A DNA stretch of 64,000 nt, taken from positions 42,440,001-42,504,000 of the forward strand of contig NC_134539.1 of assembly GCF_050624435.1 (NCBI RefSeq), given 5' to 3'. The notes under the pieces were generated by a model that worked only from the letters and a program-made list of their open reading frames with translations, ran no database searches and was not told the origin of the DNA. Origin of the DNA: Tenrec ecaudatus (taxonomy: Eukaryota; Chordata; Mammalia; Afrosoricida; Tenrecidae). Position numbers and translations under genes: made by a program. Positions 33,481-44,539 of the stretch are shown one piece after another. The number at the start of each line of letters is the position of its first letter. Positions within the stretch are counted from its first letter, which is position 1.

Positions 33481-33771
33481 TAAATTAAATCAGCTACATA
33501 CTGAAAGGAACTATCTGCAAATCGCATATCTGACAAAAAAACTTGGATCCAGATTATATAAGTAACTACTGAAACTTAACCATGGAGTGAGAAACACAAC
33601 TGAAAAGTAGTAACAAAATGCTCACAGACACATCAACAGAGATACACAGAGAGCAAGAAAATACATTAGAAAGTGCTCGATGTAAATTATGTGCCCAAAA
33701 AAACATTATTTTAAAAGAAGTGCTCACCACCATCAGTCGTTAGAGAAATGCACTTTATCACCACCATGCCG
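33481..33771 (+). mobile_element. Old L1, segment 3 of 5
   Basis: 'ctgcaaatcgcatatctgacaaaaaaacttggatccagattatataa' continues the ORF2 3' part right of the LTR. Confidence 0.75.
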
Positions 33772-34440
33772 TGATGTTAGGTGCCATTGAGTCCATTCTG
33801 ACTCAGTGATTCTATGCACAACGGAAAGACTTCCTGGTTCTGTGTCATCCTAAAAATTGTCATGTTTGAGCCTGGTTTTGCAGCCACTCTGTCAGTCCAT
33901 CTCCTTGAGGACCTTCCTATTTGGGGCTGGTCCTCCACTTTAGCAAGCATGATGTCTTTTTCCGCACACTGGGATCTGCAACAAACTGATCAAAGTGCTT
34001 GAGACTAAGCCACCCTCATCTGCAGGGAGCGTTCTGGCTGTACTGCTTCCCAGACAGTTTTGTGTGTTCTTCAGGCATCCACAGTATTTCAATCATCTCC
34101 ACCAACACCATAATTTAAATGCATACATTCTTTTCTGGTATTTCTTATACCATGTCCAGCTTTCACAGGCCCAGAAAATGCCATGGCCTGAGCCAGATGC
34201 ACCTTAGTCCTTGCTCTTCAACACTCTAAACAAGTCTTTCTTGTGAAGCACATTTGCCTAATGCGATCTGTCTTTTAACTTGCTGACTGCTGCTTCCATG
34301 GGCAATGATTGTGGATCCGAGCAAAATGAAATCCTTGACAATTTCAATCTTTTCTCCATTTATCATGATGATGGTTCTTGGTCTGGCTGTGAGGATTTTT
34401 GCCCTTTGCATGGAGTAGCAATCCTTACTGAAGGCTGCAA
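33772..34440 (-). mobile_element. RTE/BovB-type LINE 3' fragment, antisense, 670 bp
   Basis: The longest uninterrupted RTE 3' segment here, running from the shared tail to the C-terminal coding part. The minus-strand frame at 34411-34226 includes ITIMINGEKIEIVKDFILLG, the conserved stretch just downstream of the RTE polymerase core, so the antisense RTE reading is firm. It is inserted in the old L1. Confidence 0.88.
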
Positions 34441-34682
34441 TATTTGATTTTCATAAATCTATTTAAATGACTAAAACATTTTCAATGTTTACCTGACAAT
34501 ATCAAATGCTAACAAGGAGGCAAAGCAATTGGCCCTCTCCAATAACTAGTGGGAAAGCAAAGTGCTACCATCATTCTGGAGAGCAGTATGGGAGATTTGC
34601 AGGTGAAATTTATAGTTACCATATGACTCAGGACTCTTGCTCCTAGGTAGGTTCTCAACTGAAAGGAAAACAAGCTCTCACT
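34441..34682 (+). mobile_element. Old L1, segment 4 of 5
   Basis: 'tgctaacaaggaggcaaagcaattgg...atcattctggagagcagtatggg' is the last part of L1 ORF2. Confidence 0.75.
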
Positions 34683-34805
34683 TAACCAAACTCCCTGCCA
34701 TCGAGTCTACTCCAGTTACTAACAGCCGCCTAGGACAGAGCAGAACTGCCCTGTAGGGTTTCTGAGAAAGTAATCTTTCCCAGAGAAGAAAGCCAGATGG
34801 AGGGC
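34683..34805 (-). repeat. AfroSINE, truncated, inside the old L1
   Basis: 'ccaaactccctgccatcgagtctactccagttactaacag...cagaactgccctgtagggtttctgag...aatctttccc' is the tail half of an antisense AfroSINE. Confidence 0.75.
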
Positions 34806-35345
34806 TTCAATAAGTTCATTATGGAAAAACATGGAACTAAAAGATAATAAATTATTCCACAAACTTTTTTAAAGTCCCCTCATTTGTTCACGCAGAAACT
34901 TGACTATGTGAATGCTGATAGCAGCTTTATTTCTAACTGCCAATTGGAAACTACACAAATGTCCTTCAATTCATGAATGGGTAAATGTATTGTGATACAG
35001 TCCCATAATGGAATACTATTCAACAATTTAAAAAATATATTACTACGCACAACCTGGATGAATCTCAAATGTACATATTCTAAGTGGAAGAAGCCAGGCT
35101 CAAAAGTTTGTCTTCTGTATAATTCCACTTATATGTCACTCAGGAAAAGACAACAATAAAGGGGCAGAAAATAGACCAGTAGTTTCCAAGGGTTACAGGT
35201 GGACAGAGTGTCGGTCATAAAGGTAGAACAAGGATAAGTGGAGGAATAAGGAAGCAATTCTGTATTTGAGCTTAGTAGATACAGATCTGTGATTGGGTCA
35301 CAATCACAGAACTAGACTCCTCCAAAAGGTAAACTTTTCTGAATA
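34806..35345 (+). mobile_element. Old L1, segment 5 of 5, with 3' UTR
   Basis: 'gtccttcaattcatgaatgggtaaatgtattgtgatacagtcccataatgg' and 'ggatgaatctcaaatgtac...aagccaggctcaaaag' are the classical L1 ORF2 end; the rest is 3' UTR. The whole L1 therefore spans 31690-35345 with four insertions. Confidence 0.82.
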
Positions 35346-35569
35346 TAAATTCTAAAATGAAATTTAGCTGGGAAAAAAAACCTAATCAATATTCCTCTAG
35401 ACTCATGCTAGAAAGACTGCTAAGTATTCTTCCTACAGTAAACCAATATATTTTTAAAGAGTCAACTTCCCTGTTAATAAAAAGTGAAGTTTACTCAGAG
35501 ACACACCATTTTCCTCCCATTACGCATTTTTTAAAGCAGTAATTCCTTCCAGTCTTGCCAAAGACCTTG

Positions 35570-35740
35570 TAGAAGAGTCATTCTCAAACACAATTGGTGG
35601 GTGTGTGGATGGGTAGGTCCTTTTTTGGAAAGCAACGTCATCATCTGCATCAAGAGCCTGAAAAGTATCCTTACTGTTTGGGAAAGGAACGCCGCTTCTA
35701 GGGGCTAAGTCTCGGGCAGTAGTCAGAGATTCTGATAAGG
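35570..35740 (+). mobile_element. L1ME-like fragment
   Basis: 'tcatctgcatcaagagcctgaaaagtatccttactg...cgccgcttctaggggctaagtct...agtcagagat' follows an old L1ME-type stretch, poorly preserved. Confidence 0.5.
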
Positions 35741-36214
35741 TTCTTTCTCTTTTCTGCTCGCAACTGCTGTCTTCCTCAATACTGGGGTGGAGTGTGATGG
35801 ATCCTAAACAAATGTTACGGGTTATCTGGAGGGCAACTGACTTCCATCAACCATCTGGGTCCAGCCTGGAGCTTAGTAGGAAGAAGAGGAGCCTTCCGCG
35901 GCTGGGGCTTACGTTGCCAGGATGCTGCCTTCTGTGTCCGAGCACAGAAAGACTGTTAAGCCCGCTGTGAATGAGTGAAGGTTTTCCGTCATGACTACAT
36001 TGCTAATGAGTAAGAAAGCAATAACCTTTGAATCAGCAGGGGCTCCTCATCCGGAGTGACTCCATCAAGGGACCCAAGCCCAAGAGACCAGATGGGAGAT
36101 GATCAAAGAGGCAAGAAAGTCAGTTCAGCAGACACTGGGGACGGCTTGGAAAGCCAGGGAATCTGAGCTGAGAGGTTGCTGGTCATGAAACCCCACCAGT
36201 GATTCTCATGCCCT
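35741..36214. other. Unassigned DNA
   Basis: No recognised feature. Confidence 0.5.
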
Positions 36215-36425
36215 AAATGACCCCTGCTTTGAAGCCATGCATTGCTGCTAACCACAAAGTCAGCAACACCCACCCACCCCCAGCCACGCCTTGGGAGAAA
36301 GATGAAGCTGTCTGCTCCCAAAAAGATCTGAAGTTTCAGAAACCCAAAAGGGGCCATTCTACTCTAGCTGACAGTCGCTGTGAGTTGAAATCAACTCAGT
36401 GGCACTGCGTTTGGTTTTTTATTTT
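36215..36425 (+). repeat. AfroSINE, near full length
   Basis: Head 'tgccctaaatgacccctgctttgaagccatgcattgctgctaacc', then 'gggagaaagatgaagctgtctgctccc', then 'gtgagttgaaatcaactcagtggcactgcgtttggtttt'. The part around the tRNA A box is diverged. Confidence 0.82.
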
Positions 36426-36727
36426 CTTTAATCTTGTTTTGCTTCATTCAATCCTTTACTCTGTGTTTTTATCTGGATGCTTTGACTATACTTCCCAGCC
36501 TTGGCTGGGCACCTACCTATTTATACAACTGCCCCTAATACCTGGGCTCCTCCAGCCCCCACCCCATGCACCATGGATCCCATGCACATCCTCTTTGAGG
36601 TTACACTGGGCAATGTGAGGGACTGTGGATGAGACCAACTTACTGAAGAAACAAGAAATCCATCGTCATGTCTTTTAAGTTGAAGAACACTGTCTGAATG
36701 CAGACTCTCACAAGAGTGACCCTCCTC

Positions 36728-36950
36728 AACGTACTTGCTGTGTGCTATCTATTGTGCCAGGGGTGCTACGTAGGAGACATTATTATCATTCAACCCACAC
36801 AGCAAGACCATGATGCTAAAGCTGATCATGTCATTATGAAATTCTCTATTTTACATAGGAGGGACTGAAGGCTCGGGAAGGTTGAACAATGTGCCCAGGA
36901 CAACAGAGCTAATAAGCAATCCAAAGACTGACTTGAGTGCCATCATTTAA
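36728..36950 (-). repeat. MIR SINE, nearly full length, antisense
   Basis: Complement of the MIR consensus with its blocks in order: 'tactatgtgccag'-like, 'attatcattcaacccacacagcaa', 'tctattttacataggagggactgaaggctcgg', 'aacaatgtgcccaggacaacagagctaataag'. Confidence 0.8.
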
Positions 36951-37060
36951 CAAGTATTAATCGTGTGTTTACCATGTGTCTCACATTGCTATAGTAGGTG
37001 TGGGCAATGTAGTGGTAAAAAAGACAGACCCAGTCCCTGCCCTCGAGACACCTTGTCTAA
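36951..37060 (-). repeat. Ancient LINE/SINE-type fragment
   Basis: 'acaagtattaatcgtgtgtttaccatgtgtctca...agtccctgccctcgagacacc' resembles the 'tactatgtgccaggcactg...ccctgccctcatgg' motif common in ancient mammalian repeats. Family not assigned. Confidence 0.4.
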
Positions 37061-37365
37061 AAATTGTCTAGCCAGCTAGGTCATCCTCAGGCCCAATTCG
37101 CCACAGAGCGAGCCTCCAAACCCATGTCCTACACAACCAGGCTCAAGCATGTAACCACAGCCCTTCCTGCCATTTCTACCTCTCACTTAGAGGCTACAGT
37201 CCATATGGAAAAACAGAACGTCTTAGGAGGCCTCAAGGGGGAACGAAAATACAAACAGCATGGCCACGTACAGACAGTATAAATGGTTGTGTGTTGGTAT
37301 CTTGTTGGGTTTTTTTTTTTTTTGGTTGGTTAGTTGACCTAGTTGGTTGGTCTAGTTGACCTGTT
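37061..37365. other. Unassigned DNA with a T-rich and GGTT-rich run
   Basis: A T13 run (37310-37322) is followed by repeated 'ttggttggt' and 'ctagttgacct' words to 37376, a decayed simple repeat that continues the AfroSINE tail. Confidence 0.5.
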
Positions 37366-37497
37366 GGTTGATCTAGGCAGTTCTAACTCATGGCAACCTC
37401 AGGTGTGTCAGAGTAGAACTGTCCTCTCTACAGTTTTCAATGGCGGATTATTTTAGAAGTAGATGACCGGGTCTTTCTTCTGAGAAATCTGTTAGCA
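37366..37497 (-). repeat. AfroSINE, long type, antisense, truncated
   Basis: Contains the long-type complement block 'ttagaagtagatgaccgggtctttcttctgag' and the tail 'ggcagttctaactcatggcaacc'. Confidence 0.7.
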
Positions 37498-37790
37498 GCA
37501 GTTGTGGATGGTGGTGGTTTGCTCTTATGTACTGATGTAATTTGGCAATTATGTAATGCTATGCTGTCGCTGTCAAGTTCATTCCAACTCACAGTGACCA
37601 TCTGCACAACAGAGCAGGACACTGCCTGGTCTGGCACCATCCTCACAATTGTCACATCTGAGCCCGCAAGTCCAGCCACTAGGTTGAGATGTAAGGATAT
37701 AATCCTCCCCAGTTCTGTGATCTGAAGTGATCTGTCTATCGGTTGTCCTGGATAAATGAAAGAGGGATAAGGCACCCTCGCCCAGGCCAA
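37498..37790. mobile_element. LTR fragment carrying an RTE 3' fragment
   Basis: 37505-37560 repeats the LTR block 'gtactgatgtaatttggcaattatgtaatg' of the 28.66-kb LTR. 37560-37690 is antisense RTE ('ctgtcgctgtcaagttcattccaactcacagtgacc'), and LTR-like sequence may resume to about 37770. Confidence 0.5.
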
Positions 37791-38009
37791 AGCTCTTTCA
37801 GGAATGGTTCCTTGGGCTCTGCCTTACATCGTCTTTTATTCTTTAAGAGCTGAAGAAGATAGAGCCATGAGTAGTGAAGGGGGAGCCTATTACCACCAAG
37901 GAGTACGCTGGGACCACGTTCGCAATCAGTAGATCGGGAGTTAACCTCTGTGTCGTGAGCGCTGGGACAAAGGCTGTGGGGAAACTACACCTTCTTTTTT
38001 CTTTTTTAC

Positions 38010-38165
38010 CTTGATAATTTTATGTCATTTAGGGGGGCACTTCATCCACATAGCATACAATTCAATAGTTCAGTCATATCAAGAAGATGTGTACAATCAT
38101 CACCACAATCAATTTTAGAATACATCCTTCTTCCTTGGATTCATTGTTATCCGTGTGATTCTTTA
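38010..38165 (-). mobile_element. Old L1-like fragment, antisense
   Basis: 'gcatacaattcaatagttcagtcatatcaagaagatgtgtacaatcatcaccacaatca' matches the block at 2170-2250 in the same orientation. Confidence 0.45.
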
Positions 38166-38267
38166 GTGGTGGCAAAAATAGATGCAACCAAGCATTCTTT
38201 GATTCAACGATTTCTGCATGTATGATTCAGTGCCACTGATTATACTCTGTTGTGCAGCCCTTATTGA

Positions 38268-38370
38268 TACAAGTCTTTGTGGGTGTAGAAAGCCTCACCC
38301 CCTCCCACAGAGCAGCTGGCGGTCTCTCCCACGGCTGACCGTGTGGTTAGCAGCCCAACCGGGCACCCTG
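38268..38370 (-). repeat. AfroSINE head fragment, antisense
   Basis: 'gtgtagaaagcctcaccccctcccacagagcagctggcggtct...cgtgtggttagcagcccaacc' is the head half only. Confidence 0.75.
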
Positions 38371-39240
38371 TGGGAACTGGAAAGCGTGTCTTGACCTGGA
38401 AAAGAGAAGGCCTTGCAGCAGGTAGAGTGTCTGTGCTTATCTGTGCTTTGAAGCTCATCAGATAGCTGGGAGCCAGGAAGCCAGGGTGGGGCAGGAAATG
38501 TACATCCATCTGTGCTCTGCCAGCAGCAGGGAGCCAGCAATTCCAATGAGAAGTCAGGGTTTGGGGATCAGGGCAAGCTAAGGTGGTAACCCTGGAAGTC
38601 TGGGTGAGCGAGATAATAACACTGTCCACCCAAACACAGAGAGAAGCCTACTCTCGAGGCAGGGATCATGGAGCAAAGACTCCTTTCAAATTCCTTCCCA
38701 GGAGATGTGCTGTCCTCATGGCTGCTGCGGGGAGCAGGGGGGGAAGGTACAAGCCAGTTGGTGGGCTACAGCCAGGGAGAGATGATTATGTGCAGCTGCA
38801 AGGTTAGTGGCTTCACATTTATAGCTCGAAATGGGCCGTGATGGCGTATTTATACCTGAAAAATCAGCAAGTGCTGCACATCAGGGACTGTTGTTTGTTT
38901 GTAACTAGCTGGCTGTTAACATTTGACCCGCACACCAACAGTGGAGTTTATTGTAAAACTGGAGCCTTCAGGAAGACTTCGTTTGGGGCAGAAAGTAGAA
39001 GGAGGGGAAGTGCAGGTAGGTACTTAGGCTGAAGTTACTCCCATGCAAAGACACCTGCGCCCTAAGGTACAGACAGCTAGAGCCCAGAGCCCAATCCAAG
39101 AGAACCCTTGCCAAGGTTTTCATTCACTATAGGCTTTACATAGAGATGCGGTCTCTTAAATTTGGGAATCACAAATGCCTTTGAATCCACATTTCTCTGT
39201 TATTCATTTGAGAAATATTAATACAGAGTCAACTATGCAC
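38371..39240. other. Unassigned DNA
   Basis: No recognised repeat or coding feature. A short plus-strand frame (38583-38807) has no motif. Confidence 0.45.
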
Positions 39241-39241
39241 C

Positions 39242-39425
39242 CAAGGAATCCTGGTGATGTAGTGGTCTACGCATTGAGCTGCCCACCTTGTGGTCAGCGA
39301 TTCAAACCAACCAATCACTCGGTGGGAGGACGAAGCTGTCTGCACCCATAACTCCAAGGGGAAGCTCTGCTTTGTCCTATAGGGTTGCTATGAGGGGAAT
39401 CAACTCGATGTCAGTGAGTGAGCAT
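39242..39425 (+). repeat. AfroSINE, near full length
   Basis: 'aggaatcctggtgatgtagtggtctacgcattgagctgcc' to 'gctatgaggggaatcaactcgatgtcagtgagtg'. The A and B boxes are still readable. Confidence 0.86.
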
Positions 39426-39498
39426 GTGCCAGGCTAGCATTAGACCATCGCATTCACAAGACAGACTGAACCTTCCGTGCTGGACATTATTCCCAGCA

Positions 39499-39747
39499 CA
39501 GGCGCCCACAAACTGGAGGCTGGGGCCATATCTGACTCGTGATCTATTTTTATAGAGCCCTTGAGTTAAGGATGGTGTTTACATGTTTAAAGGCCTGTTA
39601 AATGAAAGAAGAATATAGGCTATGTGACAGAGATCATGTGACAAATAAAATGAAAAGCAACAGTAAGAACAAAATGAACTGTGGGACAGAGATCCATAAA
39701 GTCTACAATATTTACTTGTTGGCCTTTTACAGGAAAGCATTACCCAG
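39499..39747 (+). mobile_element. hAT-Charlie-type MITE, near full length
   Basis: Starts 'caggcgcccacaaactgg' and ends 'aaagcattacccag', inverted-repeat-like ends. It includes 'gttaaggatggtgtttacatgtttaaaggcctgttaaatgaaagaagaata' and 'ccataaagtctacaatatttacttgttggcc'. It is a non-autonomous hAT; the transposase is not present. Confidence 0.75.
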
Positions 39748-40250
39748 TCTCCATCTAGCAGACTCCATAAACCTCTCTCCTTTGCCGTGTCTCTAACTGA
39801 CCATTAACGGGGGAGCGTTGAGTCGGGACTTGGCCTGGGAAAGAATCACGAGGAGATGGGATGGTGCTAACACTTGTCAAGAAAATGCTGGAAACGTCTT
39901 GGGCTCTGATTTCGCTATCAGAAATGGGCACTGACAGGTATTGACTGGGTGGGCCAGAAGATGGGACATGAAAGCTGAGAGCATGGAAGGCAGGGCTGGT
40001 ACTAGCCCAAGAACCCGGGAGGGAACAAGTCTTACTGGAGCGGGTAGTTTGGGTGCAGAATAAAAAGTGAAAACGCTTCTCCCTAGAGTGTCTGCTATGC
40101 ACGAGGTGCTGCCCCAAGAACCTCTGTGTTGGTTGCTATGGAGACAGGGATGCATCCAATACGGTCCACAAGTAAACAGGTAACGTAAATCCGAGCCACG
40201 TTAGGATCGCCTAACTGAATTCTATACACAGGAGTTGTTGAATTGGAGAC
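39748..40250. other. Unassigned DNA
   Basis: No recognised repeat. The 120-residue minus-strand frame (40117-39755) carries no family motif. Confidence 0.45.
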
Positions 40251-40254
40251 TATC

Positions 40255-40430
40255 TTACTGAGTATATGTTTGCCACAATTATAAAAAACAACGGCGTGAC
40301 CAACAGTACAAGAAAGAAGAAAATGTTCTGGGATTGACTGTGTCGATGATGGCACACTCCTCTGGATGTGATTGAATTATTGAACTGCATGATATGTGGG
40401 TGAAATGCCAATAAAACTGTTAAAAGATAA
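40255..40430 (+). mobile_element. L1 3' UTR fragment
   Basis: 'gatgatggcacactcctctggatgtgattgaattattgaactgcatgatatgtgggtgaaatgccaataaaactg' follows a typical old L1 3' end. Confidence 0.5.
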
Positions 40431-40633
40431 AGAAAAAGATCTATTTAACACTGAAGATCCACCCCAGAAGGAGCTGAACCAGCAACCGCAGAGCCACCTG
40501 CTGGGAAAGCATGCAGAGCCTGGGCTACTAAACAGCACCTGAAGGACCACCTGAGCGCAGGCCCCAAAAGAGAGTTCTGCAGGTAAGTCAAGCAGCTGTG
40601 GGCAATCCCAACAAATAGCCTGGTGCCAGAAGA

Positions 40634-40657
40634 CAGCAGCAGCAGCAGCAGCAGCAG
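40634..40657 (+). repeat. (CAG)8 microsatellite
   Basis: Eight uninterrupted CAG units. They are open in the frame of a short plus-strand ORF, where they read as serine, but the ORF is not a gene. Confidence 0.95.
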
Positions 40658-40883
40658 TCTAGAAGAGAGTGCAGCGGTCAGAGGCCACAGGGAGAGGCAA
40701 CTGGGAAGCCCGTGTCAACCAGCAGCAGCCAGAATGGAGGCAGTCAAGCTGAATGTTTGGGTCTTTATCACCCACCACCGTCCATACGCTACAGCTGCCC
40801 CCTCATCTTATTTCCCAACAAGAGTTCCCAACACGCTGCTTTAGGAAGCAGAAAGTATTGGCATTGGTGCCCCCTAGTGATGG

Positions 40884-41092
40884 GGAAGGAGCCTGCATGG
40901 TGCAGTCGGAAGGGCTCAGCCGGTGACCAGAAGAACAGCAGGTGGAAGCCAGCAGCTGCACCTTGGAGAAAGATGTGGCAGTTGGCTTCCCGGGAAAAGC
41001 ATCACCTTAGAAACTCGAGTGGGGCAGTTCCGCTCGGTTCTATGGGATTTCCCAGGAGGCAGAGCGACTCAAGAGCAATAGGTTTGGGTTTA
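40884..41092 (+). repeat. AfroSINE, near full length
   Basis: 'aaggagcctgcatggtgcagtcggaagggctcagccgg' to 'aggcagagcgactcaagagcaataggtttggg'. Confidence 0.83.
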
Positions 41093-41098
41093 CCTCGT

Positions 41099-41160
41099 CA
41101 GTGGTGGAATTCAAATCATTTAACAACTGATTTGCTGCTCTAATGGCTGCTTTAAGTACA
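41099..41160 (+). mobile_element. hAT-Blackjack-like terminal fragment
   Basis: 'cagtggtggaattcaaatcatttaacaactgatttgctgctctaatggc' resembles the left end of Blackjack/MER63-type hAT elements. How far it extends right (possibly around the SPIN insertion) is unclear. Confidence 0.45.
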
Positions 41161-41436
41161 ATGCCAAAAAAAGATATACCTAAAGGTAGTTTATTATTTC
41201 ATACAGTTAATACTTGGATAAGAACAATGACAAAGGAATACACAATTAGATTACCAGAAAGAGTTCTGAAATATTAAAGACAAAATATTATGACCAAAAA
41301 AGTAAAACTGTTATTTAAGATAGGTGCATAGTGTTTCTTGCTTGGTGTCCTCACTTGCAACATTCTTTGCTTTTATCCGAGCATCATGGCCTGGGAGTTA
41401 CCTTGAGCATCTTTTCACTGAAGGAGGAGCCCATTC

Positions 41437-41647
41437 CTTTAGAGCAGTGGTTCTCAGCCTGTGGGTCGCGACCCCTTTTGGAGTCAAACGACCCTTTCGC
41501 GGGAGTTACCCAATCCATAACAGTAGCAAAATGACAGTGATGAAGTAGCAACGAAAATAATTTTATGGTTGGGGGGAGTCACCACCACATGAGGAATCAT
41601 TTGAAAAGGTCGCGGCCTGAGGAAGGCTGAGAACCACTGCTTAGTCA
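41437..41647 (+). mobile_element. SPIN hAT MITE, copy 1
   Basis: The element is 41445-41639 (195 bp). It begins CAGTGGTTCTCAGCCTGTGG and ends AAGGCTGAGAACCACTG, near-perfect terminal inverted repeats of the SPIN family. Inside are 'gtcgcgaccccttttgg' and 'gaagtagcaacgaaaataattttatggttgggg'. The left 8-base target site CTTTAGAG fits the hAT pattern nTnnnnAn; the right copy (CTTAGTCA) is degraded. No transposase is present, so movement depended on an autonomous SPIN elsewhere. SPIN is known to have entered several tetrapods horizontally. Confidence 0.93.
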
Positions 41648-41859
41648 TTGTGCTCAGTATATTGGAAACAGGACTTCTCTGAATATATGATGCTCATCTC
41701 TGAAAGCCCTTTCTCCTTCTGCTGAACTTACAGCAATTGTGCTGACCAGGTTTTTAGCTCTTTGCACACTTTCAAGAATCGCATCATTCACTCCTAAGAC
41801 CTTGGGGGAATTTGGGTGGTAACACAAGCCGGAGCAAATGACAGCATGCCACCCTCTGG

Positions 41860-44530
41860 TCGTTTGGCACTTTTTACGTTCTATGTTTGTTTACTGAAGT
41901 AGCATATGCAAGGGAATAAAAATATAACATTTCATCAAAAGCATAATGAGTGCTAGGAAATTAATAAATATTACAAGCAGAGTTCCGTCTAAGGTTTTAC
42001 ACCCATGGACGGAACGAACATTTCTAAAGTGTTTAGAATACACTGCTGCGCAGATGAACATTGAAAAAGCGTAAAGAATGTAAATTTGTGATTTCCAGGT
42101 TGGGAGGCTGCCCACCTTAGCGGAGCTGGATTGCAAGTGCCGGGCGGACAACCGGTGCACCGAACTCACCAAAAAACGTAGGCGTCTGTTCTGTGAAACT
42201 GACTCGAACTAGCTGACTCCCACCACTGGGTTTAGTGCTGAGAAAACCTGTCCAGAGTTAGACATTTTAGACGAATGGTCTTCCTAGTCTCCCTGCCCAC
42301 CTCCTGCTGACTTTTTCCAGATGAGCCAACAGTCTTCCTCTAAAAGAAATCGCATCCTGTCCTCCTGTTTCATTTATGCCCAGAAACATTCCACCCAGAG
42401 CGCACAACTCCTGGTGACCTGAAGAGCTGGTGGCATCAGCAGGCTCCTTCTGGACGCCATAGTCCCTGAGGCGACACTGGCAGCGGGAGTCACCAGCGGG
42501 CTAGGCAGTGGCTCTTCACTGGGTGTCTGAAGGGAGCTGGAGGCCCTAAAGTGGACACGACTGGGGAACATGACGGTGTCCCGAGCTGCAGGCTCTTCCA
42601 ACCAGGACCAAGGCCCACAGAGCAGCATGCAATGCAGCCTTGCCAACAAGCCGTAACTAAGGGCTGTGTGCCGTAGCTCTTCCTTCCCGGTGTCCAGTAG
42701 CATCACAGGCACGTACTGGCTTTTACCAAGCACGTTGCGGCAGGGCCACTTTGCTGACACGAGTCACCCCGCTCCGTCTATGTGGACTGTTCGTCCGTGC
42801 CCTTGTCTTTTCCCACCACACTTGATTAGTGTGGCCCTGACTCAAGCCGAACCATGAGGGGCCTTCCTTCGGATTCTGCAAACAGAAGCAAGAGACAGTC
42901 TCTCTTCGATGGTGCAAGTTGAACGAGGTGAACTTTTTATCTTGTAGAGGCCACGGTCTCCGCCATGGGAAGCAAAGCCTTCTGCAATTAGAGATGCTTG
43001 AACTACAGAAAGCAGCAGCGATCAGGACAGGCACGAGAGTAAAGCAGCCTCGTGGTTCCTAAAGCCAAGCAGCAACCCTGTCCAGCCTACAGCATGGTCG
43101 TTTGCATGTCTCTTAGATTCTGTGAGCAGGTAATATTGCCCTTTTCTACAAGGTAGACTGGCCTGTTGGCGATGACAGTGGGCGGAAATGAGCAGCAATA
43201 CCACATCAGGTCACTAGGAGGCCCAGAGGGCGCGGCAGCACTCGCAACTTCCAGGCTGGATTTCTTCCACATGACTATGAAACAGTCTGGTCATCAGCCT
43301 GGTCTTCGGATGCCACGTGGTGACAAGGAACAGAGAGACTCCCAGGAGACCACAGGGGGTCGTCCTGCTTTGCGTCCACTGTCTGCGTACATTTAAAAAG
43401 GTGACAACTACGTTTCAAAGAACCAGCGAGCCGGGTTGATTGCCAGAATAACATGCCAGTTATGATGCAGGACTTAGGACCCCGGAGCACACGTGCCCCC
43501 ACAGCTTCACTTCAGATGAGAGAGGAGGTGGCCTCCACAAAGGAGAACTCCTCGGTGCTGCGTAATGTCATATGCCGATGTTTTGAAGTAACGCAGCACC
43601 TGACGAACTAACATCTTCCAAATGATGTTCCAAATTGTGCGTGGCTAAAAATCACTATAAGTGCAAGACAGTACAGTGGATTTTTAATACAACGGTACAA
43701 GAAATTGGTTGGTGTGGTTTGAGTCTTCATTTTAACTCATCTTGGAGAAGCTGCTATTTGTCAAGATTGGGAGTTCTACGGGTTTTCGTCCTTTTCTCCT
43801 GAATCTAAATATATCTCCTGACGTCTCTTAAAATCAAAGAGCCTAATGAGCAAAGCCTATCTGCCAGAGCATTATGCTATTTGAAGACCGGTGTGTACGG
43901 GATCAAACTGGCGAGAGGAATGTGGAAGAAAACTTAGGGGGCAATGAACTTGTTCATGGGAGAGGACGCCAACAGACAACTCCAAGAATGTAATCAGCAT
44001 CAATTCTATGTCATCCATGCAGAAACTATTGGTCGGTGCCTTACTTTGTATATTCTCAACAAAAGAAAATTAGAAGAAAATCCTCCCTTTTCAACTGTAA
44101 AATAATTTAATTTAAAAACAGAGTGACAGCGTTCAGTGGACCATAAAAAGTCCAGCATAAGCAGAGCAAGTCAGTTCCCTACCACCTGCTGGACCCTTAG
44201 TCACACCTTGCTGCCCCTCTGCCGCCTCCGGCATCTCTCGGCCTTCCCACGCGCTCAGCCTCGCTAGCGGATGCCGACGTGGCTGGTTTCTCTGGACTCT
44301 GCTTCACTGCTGTATTCCTGATGGTAAAGGGACATTTCTTTCCTCTTAGCATGTCCTCCAGGCATTCGCATCATCTGCCCACCTCTCTAAGCATGCCCCT
44401 GCCCCTCAGCTTCAAGGGTGGAGGCTAAAGCAAATACAGGGCGTCCATAAATCCTACACGGTGTAGCGCAGAACTACCAGAGGAAGTCAAAAATCAGGAA
44501 AAGCTGTAGAAGGACGAATACCACCGAATC
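41860..44530. other. Low-repeat tract, function unknown
   Basis: This is the longest stretch (about 2.6 kb) without a repeat I recognise. Several overlapping minus-strand frames lie at 42374-43502, including a block near 43230-43090 that stays open. None matches a protein family I know. It may be an old retrocopy, a UTR of a neighbouring gene, or conserved non-coding DNA. Confidence 0.4.
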
Positions 44531-44539
44531 CTGTCAATT

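Noticed and set aside
40621..40844. Serine-rich frame over the (CAG)8 repeat as a coding repeat
   Set aside because: The frame is short, has no motif and is explained by the microsatellite alone.
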